Assembly: GCA_946894095.1 (NCBI GenBank)
Contig: OX335642.1
Location: forward strand, 24,005,021 to 24,069,020
DNA: 64,000 nucleotides
Source of the DNA: Incurvaria masculella
Lineage: Eukaryota; Arthropoda; Insecta; Lepidoptera; Incurvariidae
Reading direction: 5' to 3'
Below are positions 21,013 to 31,692 of the stretch, piece by piece. Position 1 is the stretch's first letter. Each line of letters begins with the position of its first letter. Made by a program: the position numbers and the translations under genes. The notes below the pieces were generated by a model. That model was not told the DNA's origin. It ran no database searches and saw only the letters and a program-made list of their open reading frames with translations.

Positions 21013-21461
21013 ACTACTTGGTAAAATCCTTGAGAACCAATTACTCGATTTAGATGCGGATTGTATCTACGTCTAGCCTGATTCTACTCTAAACTTATAG
21101 GCTACATAATATAACGCTTCATTACCTGAAGGGTGAGTAGAGAGTGTTAAATTCTTATAACTTGCGAACCAATAACCCGATTTATGTGCGTATTTTATCA
21201 ATGTATAGGATCTCTGCGAGCAGTCAGGTTCGAGATGGGTTACTGTTATCGATGTTGAGGCTAGCTGTGGGTTGGAGTCTACGCAAAACTTACCTACATT
21301 ACACGTTACTTACTTACTAGGTAAACAATGTTGCAGTGCAAGTGCAGAAAGGTTGTTTAAGTGTCTATTAAAATAAATCAGCACTTGGTGAAAACCAGGC
21401 TAAGTCTTATTTTAAATTGGAAGGCACATACATTTTTTTACTGCCCGTTTGTCAATATATA
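21013..21461. other. Stretch with no recognised gene
   Basis: The part at 21350-21410 (AATAAATCAGCACTTGGTGAAAA) recurs at 50800-50830, so it is probably repeat debris. Nothing else was recognised. Confidence 0.35.
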
Positions 21462-21670
21462 TTTACCCTACTAAGTAGTAGGGGAAGGGGACCTAATGTT
21501 TTACATGGATTTCGACGCGTGGAGCAGCTCTCATTCCTGACGAAATACACGTATCCATCGATACACGTATCCAAGTCAGAAAGAGAAAGAACGTGGTGCA
21601 TGTACGGGGCGGGGATCGAACCCCTGACCTCTGGCATGGGGGCAAACCCCGCGTCGCACATGCAGCCTTG
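21462..21670 (-). mobile_element. tRNA-derived SINE, 5' half
   Basis: The minus strand reads a tRNA-like head with GGGTTCGATCCC (B-box) and GTACATGCACCACG, followed by TTTCTCTTTCTGAC and TCGTCAGGAATGAG. A 12-base duplication (ATACACGTATCC) sits at 21547-21571. The 3' half is missing. Confidence 0.75.
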
Positions 21671-21935
21671 GTTTTCCTTCGAGCATTTTGTGAAGGAAAA
21701 GCCGTTTGATTTCTTTCCTTGAGTTTAGTCGTGATGCTCTTGCATTGAACGCTCGAGATCCTTGATCATTTATCACGGATCGACGATCTACGAGTATTTT
21801 AGTCTGATTGTACAAATATTTGCATTCATAGACATTCGATTTTGTACTGTGGACCAGGTGGTGAGAGAGTATCGGATAATCGTTAAGCTAGAACAATTTT
21901 AAGATCCCATGCTAGTAGGGACGTTATTTGGACAA

Positions 21936-22437
21936 TAAAAAATAAATAATAGTTTAAAAAAACTAAAAACACACGCTTTTATAGCTAACCGAACCAAAAA
22001 ATATAAAATAATTTTTAATTTTAAAGAGTTTATATCACAGTAGTAGAAGATCGAACAATCAATCAGAATTTATCACCTCAAAATAAAATTATAATAAAGT
22101 TTAGGTTATTAACAAAATAATTCAATTCAGAGTAAAAAGCGTGGGGTGCTTGATAAAGTAAATGTAACAATCATTCTATTGGCAACTATCTATGAGAGGA
22201 GAGTTATGAAAAGTAGTAAAATGCACCCCACGCTTTTTCCGCTGAATTGAATTATTTTGTTAATAACTTAAACTTTATTATAATTTTATTTTGAGGTGAT
22301 AAATTCTGATTGATTGTTCGATCTTCTACTACTGTGATATAAACTCTTTAAAATTAAAAATTATTTTATATTTTTTGGTTCGGTTAGCTATAAAAGCGTG
22401 TGTTTTTAGTTTTTTTAAACTATTATTTATTTTTCAT
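21936..22437. repeat. Large near-perfect inverted repeat, arms about 213 bp, loop 73 bp
   Basis: The left arm 21936-22149 is the complement of the right arm 22223-22437 with only a few differences (for example CAGAGTAAAAAGCG against CGCTTTTTCCGCTG). The loop is 22150-22222. Several blocks outside, including AAAAGCGTGT, are shared with the direct repeats that follow at 22486-23357. It is probably a foldback-type non-autonomous transposon. No coding capacity was seen. Confidence 0.85.
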
Positions 22438-22485
22438 TTTTTACTTTGATTTATCAAATAGTTATTATTACTACAGAGGATCTAT

Positions 22486-23357
22486 AGAATAATGTATTAA
22501 TCCTGGCGGTCCTAATAAGGATAATGGGAAACTGTTATGAAATTATTGCATTGTCATCGGTCCTTGATACGTATGCAAAGTTTCAAATTAAAGACTTCTG
22601 GAAACTGGTGAAAATTAATCTCAAAGATTCCATTACATTCATAGATGTATACAACCCAAGCTTATATAAAAGCGTGTTTTTAATAACTAGCTCTGTCTCT
22701 TTTTTTTACTCCACTACAGAGGATCTATAAAAGAATTTATTAATCCTGGCGGTCCTAATAAGGATAATGGGATACTGTTATGAAATTATTGCATTGTCAT
22801 CGGTCCTTGATACGTATGCAAAGTTTCAAATTAATCAGACTTCTGGAAAATGGTGAAAATTAATCTCAAAGATTCCATTACATACATAGTTACATACAAC
22901 CCAAGCTAATAATAATAATTATCCTGGCGGTCCTAATAAGGATAATGGGAAACTGTTATGAAATTATTGCATTGTCATCGGTCCTTGATACGTATGCAAA
23001 GTTTCAAATTAATCAGACTTCTGGAAACTGGTGAAAATTAATCTCAAAAATTCCATTACATACATAGATACATACAACCCAAGCTAATAATAAAAGCGTG
23101 TTATCCTGGCGGTCCTAATAAGGATAATGGGATACTGTTATGAAATTATTGCATTGTCATCGGTCCTTGATAAGTATGCAAAGTTTCAAATTAATCAGAC
23201 TTCTGGAAACTGGTGAAAATTAAGTTCAAAGATTCCGTTACATAGATACATACATAGATACAACCCAAGCTAATAAAAAGCGTGTAAAATAAGTTCAAAG
23301 ATTCCGTTACATAGATACATACATAGATACAACCCAAGCTAATAAAAGCGTGTAAAA
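22486..23357 (+). repeat. Four direct repeats of about 180 bp plus two short end repeats
   Basis: TCCTGGCGGTCCTAATAAGG starts units at 22501, 22744, 22922 and 23104. Each contains GAAATTATTGCATTGTCATC, CTTGATACGTATGCAAAG, CAGACTTCTGGAAA and ends CATACAACCCAAGCTAATA. The last unit ends in two 68-bp copies of GTTCAAAGATTCCGTTACAT...AAAAGCGTGTAAAAT (23222-23357). The (TACATA)n part resembles microsatellite-carrying repeats known in moths; the family name is not certain. Confidence 0.8.
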
Positions 23358-23699
23358 TTAAAGATTTAAACCGAGCAAATTAAAATTGGCCAGTTTTAGA
23401 GCCAGTAGCGAAATTCAACTAATCAGATTTACCATGGTAGCCACCCAGGAGTCAGCGAATTCGTTAGCGAACCGACTAGCGGCGGACTGAAATCTTGGCC
23501 CGCCCTAGGGCTCAGTAGCCTTCAAAGTAGACTTCAATGAAAATTTCGAATTAGCAAAAAAAATCTTGGGTTTTTTTTTTTTCGAATGACCAAAAAAAAA
23601 CCCTGCACCAGAATTAGAGTGCAACAGGCGTCAAAAACATTTATATTTTCGAATAGGCACAGCTCGTGCGCCGCGTTTGAGTAAAAATCTTAAAATAGT

Positions 23700-24017
23700 A
23701 AAAGTCTTCACAAAAAAAAACCGTCATGCGAGTCGGACTTGCACACGAAGGGTTCCGTGCCATCGTACAATATTTAACACAAAAATCACGTTTTTTGTAT
23801 AGGCCCACCCTTATTTTGGTTTTATTTTACCTATTTTTTGTTATAGCAGGCTAAATACACATATATATACAATACAATACACATAGATAATACAATAAAA
23901 TAAATACACACCCTCTAAAAATTACAGCTGCCTAACTATTACGGTTCATGTGATAAAGCCCTGTGACAGACGGACGGACGGACAGCGGAGGCTTAGTAAT
24001 AGGGTTCCGTTGGCTCC
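23700..24017 (-). mobile_element. GGGTTCCGT element (family F), full copy
   Basis: On the minus strand it opens with GGGTTCCGT-type sequence (here AACGGAACCCTATTACTAAG), continues GCCTCCGCTGTCCGTCCGTC and AGGGCTTTATCACATGAACC, and ends CGGAACCCTTCGTGTGCAAG, GACTCGCATGACGG. The same order occurs at 34648-34880, 51176-51485 and 58528-58775, and in part inside 29450-29575 and 39990-40150. A short frame (23950-24165) across it is not a gene. Confidence 0.75.
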
Positions 24018-24299
24018 CTTCCTTGTTTACTCGCCGTCTGGTACAGACTACAGAGTACAGAGAAAGGGAATGGATTTACTCGGATCCGAGGTATTCGAGA
24101 GGGGCCTCCGAGAATGCGTCGCTGCATCGGATGCATTTACTTTTCTAGGTTATACCTTCGAGTGAAAATGGCTTTGGGTTAGGCAGAGATTTCGATAACA
24201 CATTTAGTTCAAACTGAGGAGCCATACAGTCACAGTCAAACTCCATACTTTCATTATAAATTTTCAACATTTTTAGTCGCAGGCTCAAACATTCGTTAA

Positions 24300-24525
24300 T
24301 TCAAAAGTCCACGGTTCGGAACCCGTGTAGAGCCCGTCATATTCTAACCCGGGCGGGCCCGAGTTAGTACAATTGCAACTGATTGGATGTCATTGCTTTC
24401 CATCCACTTCAATATAGCCGTGCACATAAAATAAAAGTTCAAGCATTGCACCTGATGGAATGCGGCGTGTTGGGCTAATATAACGGTGGGTGTGGTATTA
24501 GCCATCCATCAAATGTCCAGTAAAC
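24300..24525 (+). mobile_element. tRNA-derived SINE, 3' two thirds, diverged
   Basis: ACGGTTCGGAACCC, ACCCGGGCGGGCCCGAG, GCTTTCCATCCACTTCAATA, GCCGTGCACATAAAATAAAA and TTAGCCATCCATC are in SINE order. The tRNA-like head is missing and an inversion or error is visible around CCCGGGCGGGCCCGAGTTAG. Confidence 0.65.
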
Positions 24526-24910
24526 CAATTCGTATTTGTCCATTTCTGTCCTGAAATGGGAGCGACCATTTCTCACACAATTTATCATCGTGGCACCTAT
24601 ACACGGATGGTGATACACCGTCGGATAATCCAATTATACAGGTGGTCCGATAATGACGCAACTGTGCCATGCGAGCAGGTAAATGTCAGGCAGTATAAAC
24701 TAAATCTATCGTCAGTTGACAGTAGGGGGGACATTGGGTTCTTCTCTTATAGTCAATCTTATTTTTCACCCCTTTAAAAATTGTGTGATGTTATGATGCC
24801 TATAATTGATCGGACGAATCAAAATATACGTAGGGATACACACCATAAAAATCGGACTAAAACAGAAGACATACGCCAGATTGTATATGACCTCTATGGA
24901 TTAAAGGACA

Positions 24911-25033
24911 GTCGTATACAGAGTGAACCTGTCAAAACTTAGTACGGGATGGCACCGGACTAACCATACAAAAACCAGTTTATTCCGGGCATAATCCGCG
25001 TATCAAAGTTAGTCCGCCCACTCTGAATACGCC
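24911..25033 (+). mobile_element. Hairpin MITE, family 6
   Basis: The left end GTCGTATACAGAGTGAACC and right end GTCCGCCCACTCTGAATACG are inverted partners. The same element lies in the opposite orientation at 51631-51745, sharing CACCGGACTAACCATACAAA. There is no coding capacity. Confidence 0.65.
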
Positions 25034-25189
25034 TGTTGGCTGTCCTAAACCAATGGAAGATTGCGCCCGCGCCCTCCGGAATCGGATCAAAGTTTTCAAT
25101 GAAAATTTTGAATTAGCAAAAAAGAAAAAAGCTCATGCATCGGCTTTCGGAGAAAATAATCGAATGTTTTAAGGAACATTGTTCAGAGA

Positions 25190-25455
25190 AAAACCCTGGA
25201 AAAAACTGGATGGAAAACACGACAATTGCTGCTTCGACCATCTTTTCATCCAATGCACCATTCCAACTCAGGCGGGCTTAACTACCTAGTAGGGGAAGCG
25301 GACCTACAGATTTACATGGATTCCGAACCATGGAACAGCTCGCATTCGTAACGAAATGCACTTATCCAATTGGTGGAAAGAATGTGGTGCATGCACAGGG
25401 CGGATGAACCAAGACCTCTGGGATGGGAGGAAAGTTCACCCGCCCCTGAGCCACG
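25190..25455 (-). mobile_element. tRNA-derived SINE, 5' two thirds
   Basis: CTGGATGGAAAACACGAC, TTCGACCATCTTTTCATCC, GGCGGGCTTAACTACC, TTACATGGATTCCGAACC and GAAATGCACTTATCCAATT are minus-strand SINE blocks. The head near 25400-25455 keeps CCAGAGGTC on the minus strand, but the B-box is altered. Confidence 0.75.
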
Positions 25456-26504
25456 ATCGTTGCGATCACTACAATTTGTAAACAAATGCTTAGACTATAT
25501 CTTGAAATTGTAATCTAAAATCTTAAATCTTAATTCAGTGGGTACCTGTTTAAATTATCAGGGTTAACAATCAACGACCAATTGCAACACTTTCACTCGA
25601 GCTTTCACATAATCGCCAGGTTAGAGTGGATGTTATGTAGAGAATTGACAACTAGAGTACACTAAATTAATTGTGTCTGTGACATAACGTCCAATAGGTG
25701 TCCGTAGGCCGCGAGCAGTGGACTAGTAGAAGTATGCTATCGACACTTGGTTCTGTCGAGATGTTTCGAAATAGATAGGTCCCTCAAAATGTGACATGAA
25801 AATAATTACAAAAATATGGTTGTGTTATTAATAAAGAACCAGCATTCTGTAAAAAATATAAGTATGTCATACTTTGATCTTAAAAAACCTAGCTTTATTT
25901 ATTTTCTGTAGCTTTACCAAAGACGTAAAAAAATCCAAAACCGTCATTTACATAATAATAAAATTATTTTGAGAACCGCTTATCATTTACTAAAGTAAGC
26001 GAATGTATAAGTTTAGGCTTTAATGTTCTTTACATTTTTCGTTTTTTATTCCACGTTTCTACAGCGCGGAAAATAATGAAAACGGATATTTTCCATCCAT
26101 GACACGACTTTTTCCATGCAACTCTGAGGCTGAGATAAAAAGTCTCTTTGAGAAGTCTCTAAAAAGGTTCTTTGTGACTTGAGTGACGAAATCTCACTTT
26201 TGGCACTAGTAAGTATTACTTTCGGTTAGTGTTAGATCCAGTTGCGACTATTTATAACTCTTACTTATTATGGCAACTTACTGAATATCGTTTCCGCCTT
26301 CAGCTCAATTTTGCAGGAAATGTTATCTTTCGGCATAGTTAAAGTGTAGACATATCATTGGTGCTATGTTTGAAATATTTGATCTCAAGATCAAGCTCAA
26401 CACATACTGTATGATCTAAAAATATTTACTGAGCAAAAGCTGTTCGATCTATTTCAGGCCACTTCGTGTCCTGATCATTTAATATTTGAGGTTAAGTCGC
26501 GACA
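25456..26504. other. Stretch with no recognised feature
   Basis: AT-rich sequence. No open frame of note and no repeat match inside the window. Confidence 0.4.
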
Positions 26505-26712
26505 TCTACTTACAATAGTAGGGAAAAGGGAAATGCAGTATTACACGGATTCAGAACCATGGAACAGCCCGCGTTCGTGTCAAAATGCACTTATTCAACT
26601 TGTTTTGTTCAACAACAAAACAAAGCGGTGCATGAACTGGCGGAGATCAAACCCATGACCTCAGGCAAGTCCCCGCTCCCCTGAGCTACGAACCGCTTTG
26701 ACCACTGAGCAA
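26505..26712 (-). mobile_element. tRNA-derived SINE, 5' half with a short duplication
   Basis: The head reads GCGGTTCGTAGCTCAGGGG on the minus strand (A-box-like TAGCTCAGGGG), with GGGTTTGATCTCC as the B-box region. A palindromic TTGTTTTGTTCAACAACAAAAC interrupts the TTTCTTTCTC region. The 3' half is absent. Confidence 0.75.
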
Positions 26713-27343
26713 CCTAGACAATTACATCAGCCAACATCAGCTTGTTCTACTAGATGGCGCTGATTTAGAGTATAAGCGCGTCGTAACTATTAAAATTGAC
26801 GCGAAAGGTCAAATGGCGTAATAATGTTGTGGACAACTCCCGGACTTGCCTCATGCAGTTGCAAGGCTTCGGTGGCCTGACATTTGTGAAGGGATTAGGG
26901 TACGAATGAGGGTGAAAATAATCGTTTTCGAAGACTTAAAATATTGTCTAGGTGGTTCGTTGAACGATGGATTGCTTCGTGGGTTAACGGACATTGGGGA
27001 CTCTTATTAGATCTTTTTCATCTAAGTGGGGATTATTATTTTCTTTCAGAGTTTTTTGAAGTCACGGTGACACCGCATTAAGATTTGATTTTTTTCGGCC
27101 AGTTCGATGGAAAAGTGCAGGAAAAGTAAGGTCAAACATGTCCATTGACATGAATATTTCTACGGTTTTGCACCTTCTTGCAGTAGTCAAGTACCTTTAT
27201 TTATACTATATCACCGAACATGACTAGCACCACTGAGCACTATTCGTTGTTTCTGTAACATGGCACCTAGTTCCTTTTTATATTGTTTTAATGCTTTCGA
27301 TGTTACCATTTTCCATCCATTGATTGCTTTCTAAGCAATAACG
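26713..27343. other. Stretch with no recognised gene
   Basis: A scrap of SINE-like sequence (CATGGCACCTAGTTCC) lies near 27260-27280. Otherwise nothing was recognised. Confidence 0.35.
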
Positions 27344-27560
27344 TCTGCATTGGACTTTGCCCCTCCGTCCCCTTCAGACCATCGTTCTAGGCAGAACAGG
27401 CAGGGAATGTCAAAAATAAGAACCAACCGATGCTCTAACTCCTTCATCCATCGATCGGTAATCTATGGAATGGACTCGAGCCGAGCCTATTACCCCCAAA
27501 GTAAAACATGGGGTCCTTCAAACATGGTGTGAAGAAGCACCCGGCCGGCCGGCATGGGTT
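27344..27560 (+). pseudogene. CR1/Jockey-like LINE, C-terminal fragment
   Basis: The plus frame reads HHRSRQNRQ and then RTNRCSNSFIHRSV, followed by PSNMV and a stop. This matches the tail of the LINE preserved better at 33145-33420 (YHRSTRNRQ; GVFQTWCEG). It is 5'-truncated, with a frame break near the end. Confidence 0.6.
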
Positions 27561-27767
27561 TAGATTATTGTAAGATGAATTTAAAGGTAATACATCACAG
27601 ATTATGTTAATCATTGATAATAATCGTGAGTTTTAGTTTTGTAGACCGTTTTTTATTTCTGCTAATTTATTAAAATTGTGTGTAAATACTTTATAAGTAG
27701 ACGGTGATTTAGTTTTATTTTCAATATTATTATTATGTCAATAAATTATGAACCGAATTGGTTAAGG

Positions 27768-28052
27768 GGCCATGCTATGACCCTCACGCACGGCTACATT
27801 AAACTATTAAATATGGAAAACACGGACATTTTTTATCGCCACTACGACCACATTTTCATCGATGCGATGGTACCAACCCGGGCGAGCTTAACCCTACACC
27901 TAGCAGGGGAAGAAGACACAATATTACATGGATTCCGCACAATAGAACAGCTCGCTTTCGCGACGAAAGAGAAGAACGAGTGAAGAAAGTGATGCATGAA
28001 CTAATGACCTGGCATGAACCTAGTCATGAGAAGACCTGAGCTACAAGCCGCT
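27768..28052 (-). mobile_element. tRNA-derived SINE, 5' two thirds
   Basis: GGCTACATTAAACT, GGAAAACACGGACA, CCAACCCGGGCGAGCTTAAC, ACATGGATTCCGCAC and TCGCTTTCGCGACGAAA are present. The head on the minus strand ends AGCGGCTTGTAGCTCAGG. The B-box region is shortened. Confidence 0.75.
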
Positions 28053-28440
28053 GATAATATTACGAGTACTCTAACATAAACTAACTAAAACATTTGTTTT
28101 TTATCAAAACATATTGTGTTGGTATCCAACCCAGGTATATAAATACAATATTTTAAATAGGTTGAAAGTACCTAGTTCGATTAGAGCGTCGGTACATTCA
28201 TTTAAAAACTAAGGTATTTAATAAAAAGTATTTTAAATGCTTACACGATATTTTAGGGCAAACTTTTAATTTTTCATATAATTGTTTTGTTTTAAATTAT
28301 TATTTCCAAAAATTCTACTTCACAAGCACTAATATACATTTTAAAATGTGCATAAATCTGGCCACCGTTTTATTAAATAGTAAACCAAAAGCTAGTGTGC
28401 ACTTGCAAGTGACGCAACTGTTAACCTATTTCGGAACGCT
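28053..28440. other. Stretch with no recognised feature
   Basis: AT-rich flank of the tRNA gene. No promoter element was identified, as expected for a gene with internal promoters. Confidence 0.35.
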
Positions 28441-28447
28441 AACATCT

Positions 28448-28520
28448 GCCTCGGTGGCGCAGTAGGCAGCGCGTAAGTCTCATAATCTTAAGGTCGTGAG
28501 TTCGATCCTCACCCGGGGCA
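28448..28520 (+). tRNA. trnM-CAT: tRNA-Met (anticodon CAT), elongator type
   Basis: A 73-base intronless cloverleaf. The acceptor stem GCCTCGG/CCGGGGC has one T-G pair, the D arm is GCGC/GCGC, and the anticodon loop CTCATAA carries CAT. The T arm GTGAG/CTCAC has loop TTCGATC, and the discriminator base is A. A-box (TGGCGCAGTAGG) and B-box (GAGTTCGATCC) are intact. A run of six T (28524-28529) follows within 4 bases and would stop Pol III. The anticodon stem has TAAG/CTTA where most animal elongator Met tRNAs, as I recall, have TCAG/CTGA, a paired change that keeps the stem. It looks functional rather than SINE-derived. Confidence 0.92.
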
Positions 28521-28523
28521 TAC

Positions 28524-28529
28524 TTTTTT
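28524..28529 (+). terminator. Pol III terminator of the tRNA-Met gene
   Basis: T6 begins four bases after the tRNA 3' end. Confidence 0.75.
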
Positions 28530-28572
28530 AACCGGCTTAAAAAAAGGAGGAGGTTCTCAATTCGTCGGATTT
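28528..28572 (+). repeat. Scrap of the GGAGGAGGTTCTC repeat end
   Basis: TTAACCGGCTTAAAAAAAGG and AGGTTCTCAATTCGTCGGA match the left end of the long repeat at 28706 and 39245. It touches the tRNA terminator. Confidence 0.7.
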
Positions 28573-28705
28573 TTTTTTAAACTAAAGCTGCTTTGAGAAT
28601 AAACTAATAAATAAATGTTTATTGTGAGATCAAAAACCAAAGTAGGAAAGTAGAAAGGTTTGCAAAATAAATTTCTTTTGCACACCTTTTTGTAGATTTT
28701 TTTAA

Positions 28706-29782
28706 CCGACTTCAAAAAAAGGAGGAGGTTCTCAATTCGTCGGAATCTTCTTTTTTTTTTCTCTTTTTTTTTTATGTATGTTCACCGATTACTCGAAGAC
28801 CCCTGAACCGATTTGAAAAATTCTTTTTTTTTGTTCGAAAGGGTATACTTTCTAGTTGGTCCCATTTTTTTTTATCAAAATCGGTCCAGTAGTTTGGTAC
28901 TTAAATACAACAAACATCGAATTTCTTAAGCCCGCGAACCCAGAAATGTGATTTTTTAGTAACAGTAGGTTTCTTTAAGGGTGAGATTGCTCAGTATGAG
29001 AGGTTTTTTTTAATTCAACTGTTGGGGGTATTGAAGGGGGTAAAAGAGGGCAAATTGTACACATTTCTATCTCTAGAGCCGCTGAACCAAGAAATGTCAG
29101 AGTAGGTTTTTTTTGAGATGGGAATGTTTACGAAGAGAATTTTTTTGAAAATTCTACTATTAGGGGGGTGAAACAGGTCAAAATGAACACATTTAGGCGA
29201 AAACCACTCATGTTGAGATCTCCGAAACCAATTATCCTAGAAACTTAAAATTTTCAGTGACTTCTTGTTAAGACGAAAAGGCTCGCTCACAACGGATTTT
29301 ACAAAATTCAACTGTTAAGGGGGGATAAACGAGGCCGATATGTACACATTTTCATACAATTTAAACTTACGCAAGAAACAGACTATCCGGAACGATGGAA
29401 GGATGAGGAATTCAGAATCTCAGCGGTTCTGGACATTCGTTGTTTTGCCTTGTTAGGGTTCCGTACCCAAAGGGTACCAACGGATACTATATTACTAAGC
29501 TTCCGCTGTCCGTCCGTCCGTACGTCTGTAACAGCGCTCTATCTCATGAACCGTGAACTCATGAGTCCAGATAGGTACCGGTCTACCTTTCTTCAGAAAT
29601 GAGATTTCTCAATGGTTTCATATCTCATAATGCTCGTTCATTGTAGGGTTTAGTAACAGTTTAGAGGGTTCGCATGAGATAGTGAGGTGCGCATGATCTT
29701 CTTTTCACTTTGTATGTGACGTTGAGCAGGAGGGCTCGCCCATCTTGAGTCACAAAGTTACGCCACCACTAAAAAGCAAAAA
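28706..29782 (+). repeat. Composite repeat C, left segment, copy 1
   Basis: From AACCGACTTCAAAAAAAGGA and AGGTTCTCAATTCGTCGG through GTATGTTCACCGATTACTCG, AGACCCCTGAACCGATTTG and repeated CTCTAGAGCCGCTGAACC-type blocks, it matches 39245-40322. A stretch of the GGGTTCCGTACCC element (29450-29575) is part of it. This segment is a widespread type of lepidopteran non-coding repeat. I cannot assign its class. Confidence 0.75.
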
Positions 29783-31413
29783 ATAAAATATTTTTAAATA
29801 AAAAAATGACCGCCTTCAAAAAAACCGGAACTAAAAAGCAAAAAATAATTGGTTACTTGTAATTAATGTACGACAAGCTATTTTAATACTAACCTAACCT
29901 AACCTAACCTAACACGGTACTACCAATAAATTTTTATTTTATTATTATTATTATTTTCTATTATTTTTATTTTTTCTGACATGGGTACTACATTGTAGTA
30001 TGAATTTGTTTATTTACTAACTTATATTTAATTTGATATTACCTTGTATCAAAAATGACGATGGCTTTTTACACCTGAATAATTTAGATCATAATTCCTA
30101 TTAATTTAGAATAAGATGTCATTATAGTAGTCAAGAGTTTGCTCCTCACCAATGTATATAATGTTCTTATAATAATGTTCTTTGTGAGCAGTAGTAATCA
30201 ATCAATCACTGTTAACTAGTTTGTAAGTATCACTGGAAAAAATAATAATACAATGACCAACCTGACGAAGTTTCTTGTCGGCTCTTCTTCGCCAGAAGTA
30301 ATCGAACCGACAGGAAAAAAAAAATGACGAATCCGAGTGTGTAATATACATCTAATGGAGGAAATAAAGAAACTGAAACTGAAACTAAACTAACTAATTA
30401 TGTAGAATTTCTTAATTTTTAATCATCTTTTGAAGTCGGTGCCTTGGGTAGACGTTCTATAAGGGCTGTAAGTAGTTAGATTAATATTACCTATGGCTAA
30501 GAAAGGAATATAAGTAGGTAGCTACTTACATTAACCTACTTAAAGAAAAAACACAAAATCAAAAATTAAATAAACAAACAGGTCGGAAAAACGTATGTAA
30601 GTAAGTATTTAGGCAAGTACTTTGTAATTTAAATATTCCTTATAACTTAAACTAAATACCTAACACAGTAAAAACTAAATATTTACAAGAAAACCCTACA
30701 AACTAAACAAACAAACCAATATAAAAACAACGACCACTTATGTATATGGTAAATATTAGGGTAGGTGTAGCTTGTACTTTTTATTCTGCCGAAATACCTA
30801 CATAGCACAAAACAAAAAAATTACAAATATAAAAAAGAACAGAATACTATTGGTAGCGACTTTGAGGTGTCTGCTTACAACTACGTGTCAAAACGAGTGT
30901 GCGGTTAGTAGGTACATATTTCACCAATTTCGGCAGAAATCGTTTCGTTCAGACAACGATGTCGTAGGAACCACCAATCCACAGAGCAGCGAATTAACGT
31001 ACCTACTCCTTCACCAGTGCGCGCCTTTATAAAGCTGAAAGTACTAATAATCGTTAAAACCCAATTTCAGTACGCTGCGCTGCTGTATCGATATCAGCTT
31101 GCACGTAAACCAACGCTAAGGGCATCTCCAGGTAGAATGCTCTGTGGACCAATCATTGTTGACTCAGGTTGTTTACGCTTTCGTAGACTTCTGGTGTGTT
31201 CGGCTGAAATTGTGTCTGTTCGGTCAACGGCGTGCGGAGTGAACTCTACCCAAGGCACCGACTTCAAAAGATCATTAAAAATTAAGAAATTTTACATAAT
31301 TAGTTAGTATTAAAATAGCTTGTCGTACATTAATTACAAGTAACCAATTATTTTTTGCTTTTTAGTTCCGGTTTTTTTGAAGGCGGTCCTTTTTTTATTT
31401 AAAAATATTTTAT
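29783..31413. mobile_element. Long-TIR (foldback) element T1, copy 1, carrying a LINE insertion
   Basis: The ends are perfect complements (ATAAAATATTTTTAAATAAA outward, at 29783 and 31413). Pairing runs inward about 170 bp, through GAACTAAAAAGC, TTAATGTACGACAAGC and CACCGACTTCAAAAGAT-type sequence to TGCCTTGGGTAGA. Without the LINE insert (29894-30388) it is about 1.13 kb, like copy 2 (40323-41419). The interior holds no transposase frame. A short plus frame at 30772-31032 is not convincing. Confidence 0.8.
29894..30388 (+). mobile_element. LINE 3' end inserted in element T1, with 6-bp duplication
   Basis: The insert lies between two copies of ACTAAC (29888-29893 and 30389-30394). Element T1 copy 2 has a single TCTAAC at 40429-40435 and no insert, so it shows the empty site. 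The insert begins with four CCTAA units, then ATT-rich sequence, TCTGACATGGGTACTACATT, CTGACGAAGTTTCTTGTCGG, and ends in (GAAACT)n. It is strongly 5'-truncated with no reverse transcriptase left. The related tail is at 9436-9615. Confidence 0.8.
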
Positions 31414-31512
31414 TATAACACACATTCGTAATTATTGTTCATTTGATACCCTTACCTTCTATTAGGGGCGATACATCAGACATCATTTCTTTAAGTTTAT
31501 TATTTAGAAGAC

Positions 31513-31648
31513 TGGAGGGCACCATCTCTGGTAGGCATCGATACTCGTAGGTGATATTTTAAAATGAAAATATATCCGTCCTTTATTTTTCGCCTGAAGA
31601 AAGAAGAAGTTAGATCTAAAATAACCATACTAAGAATATGCACTCCAG
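31513..31648. mobile_element. Hairpin MITE, family 7, copy 1
   Basis: The left end TGGAGGGCACCATCTCTGG and right end ATAACCATACTAAG...TATGCACTCCA are inverted partners. The interior has AATATATCCGTCCTTTATTT. The partner copy at 41624-41739 shares both ends and the ACGGATATAT core. Confidence 0.55.
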
Positions 31649-31692
31649 CCTAACAGTTCGTTATTATAGAAATCTCATCAGACCTCTAGGAT

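Noticed and set aside
29891..29915. Chromosome end or telomere fusion
   Set aside because: There are only four CCTAA units, and they sit exactly at the 5' edge of a LINE insertion with a target duplication.
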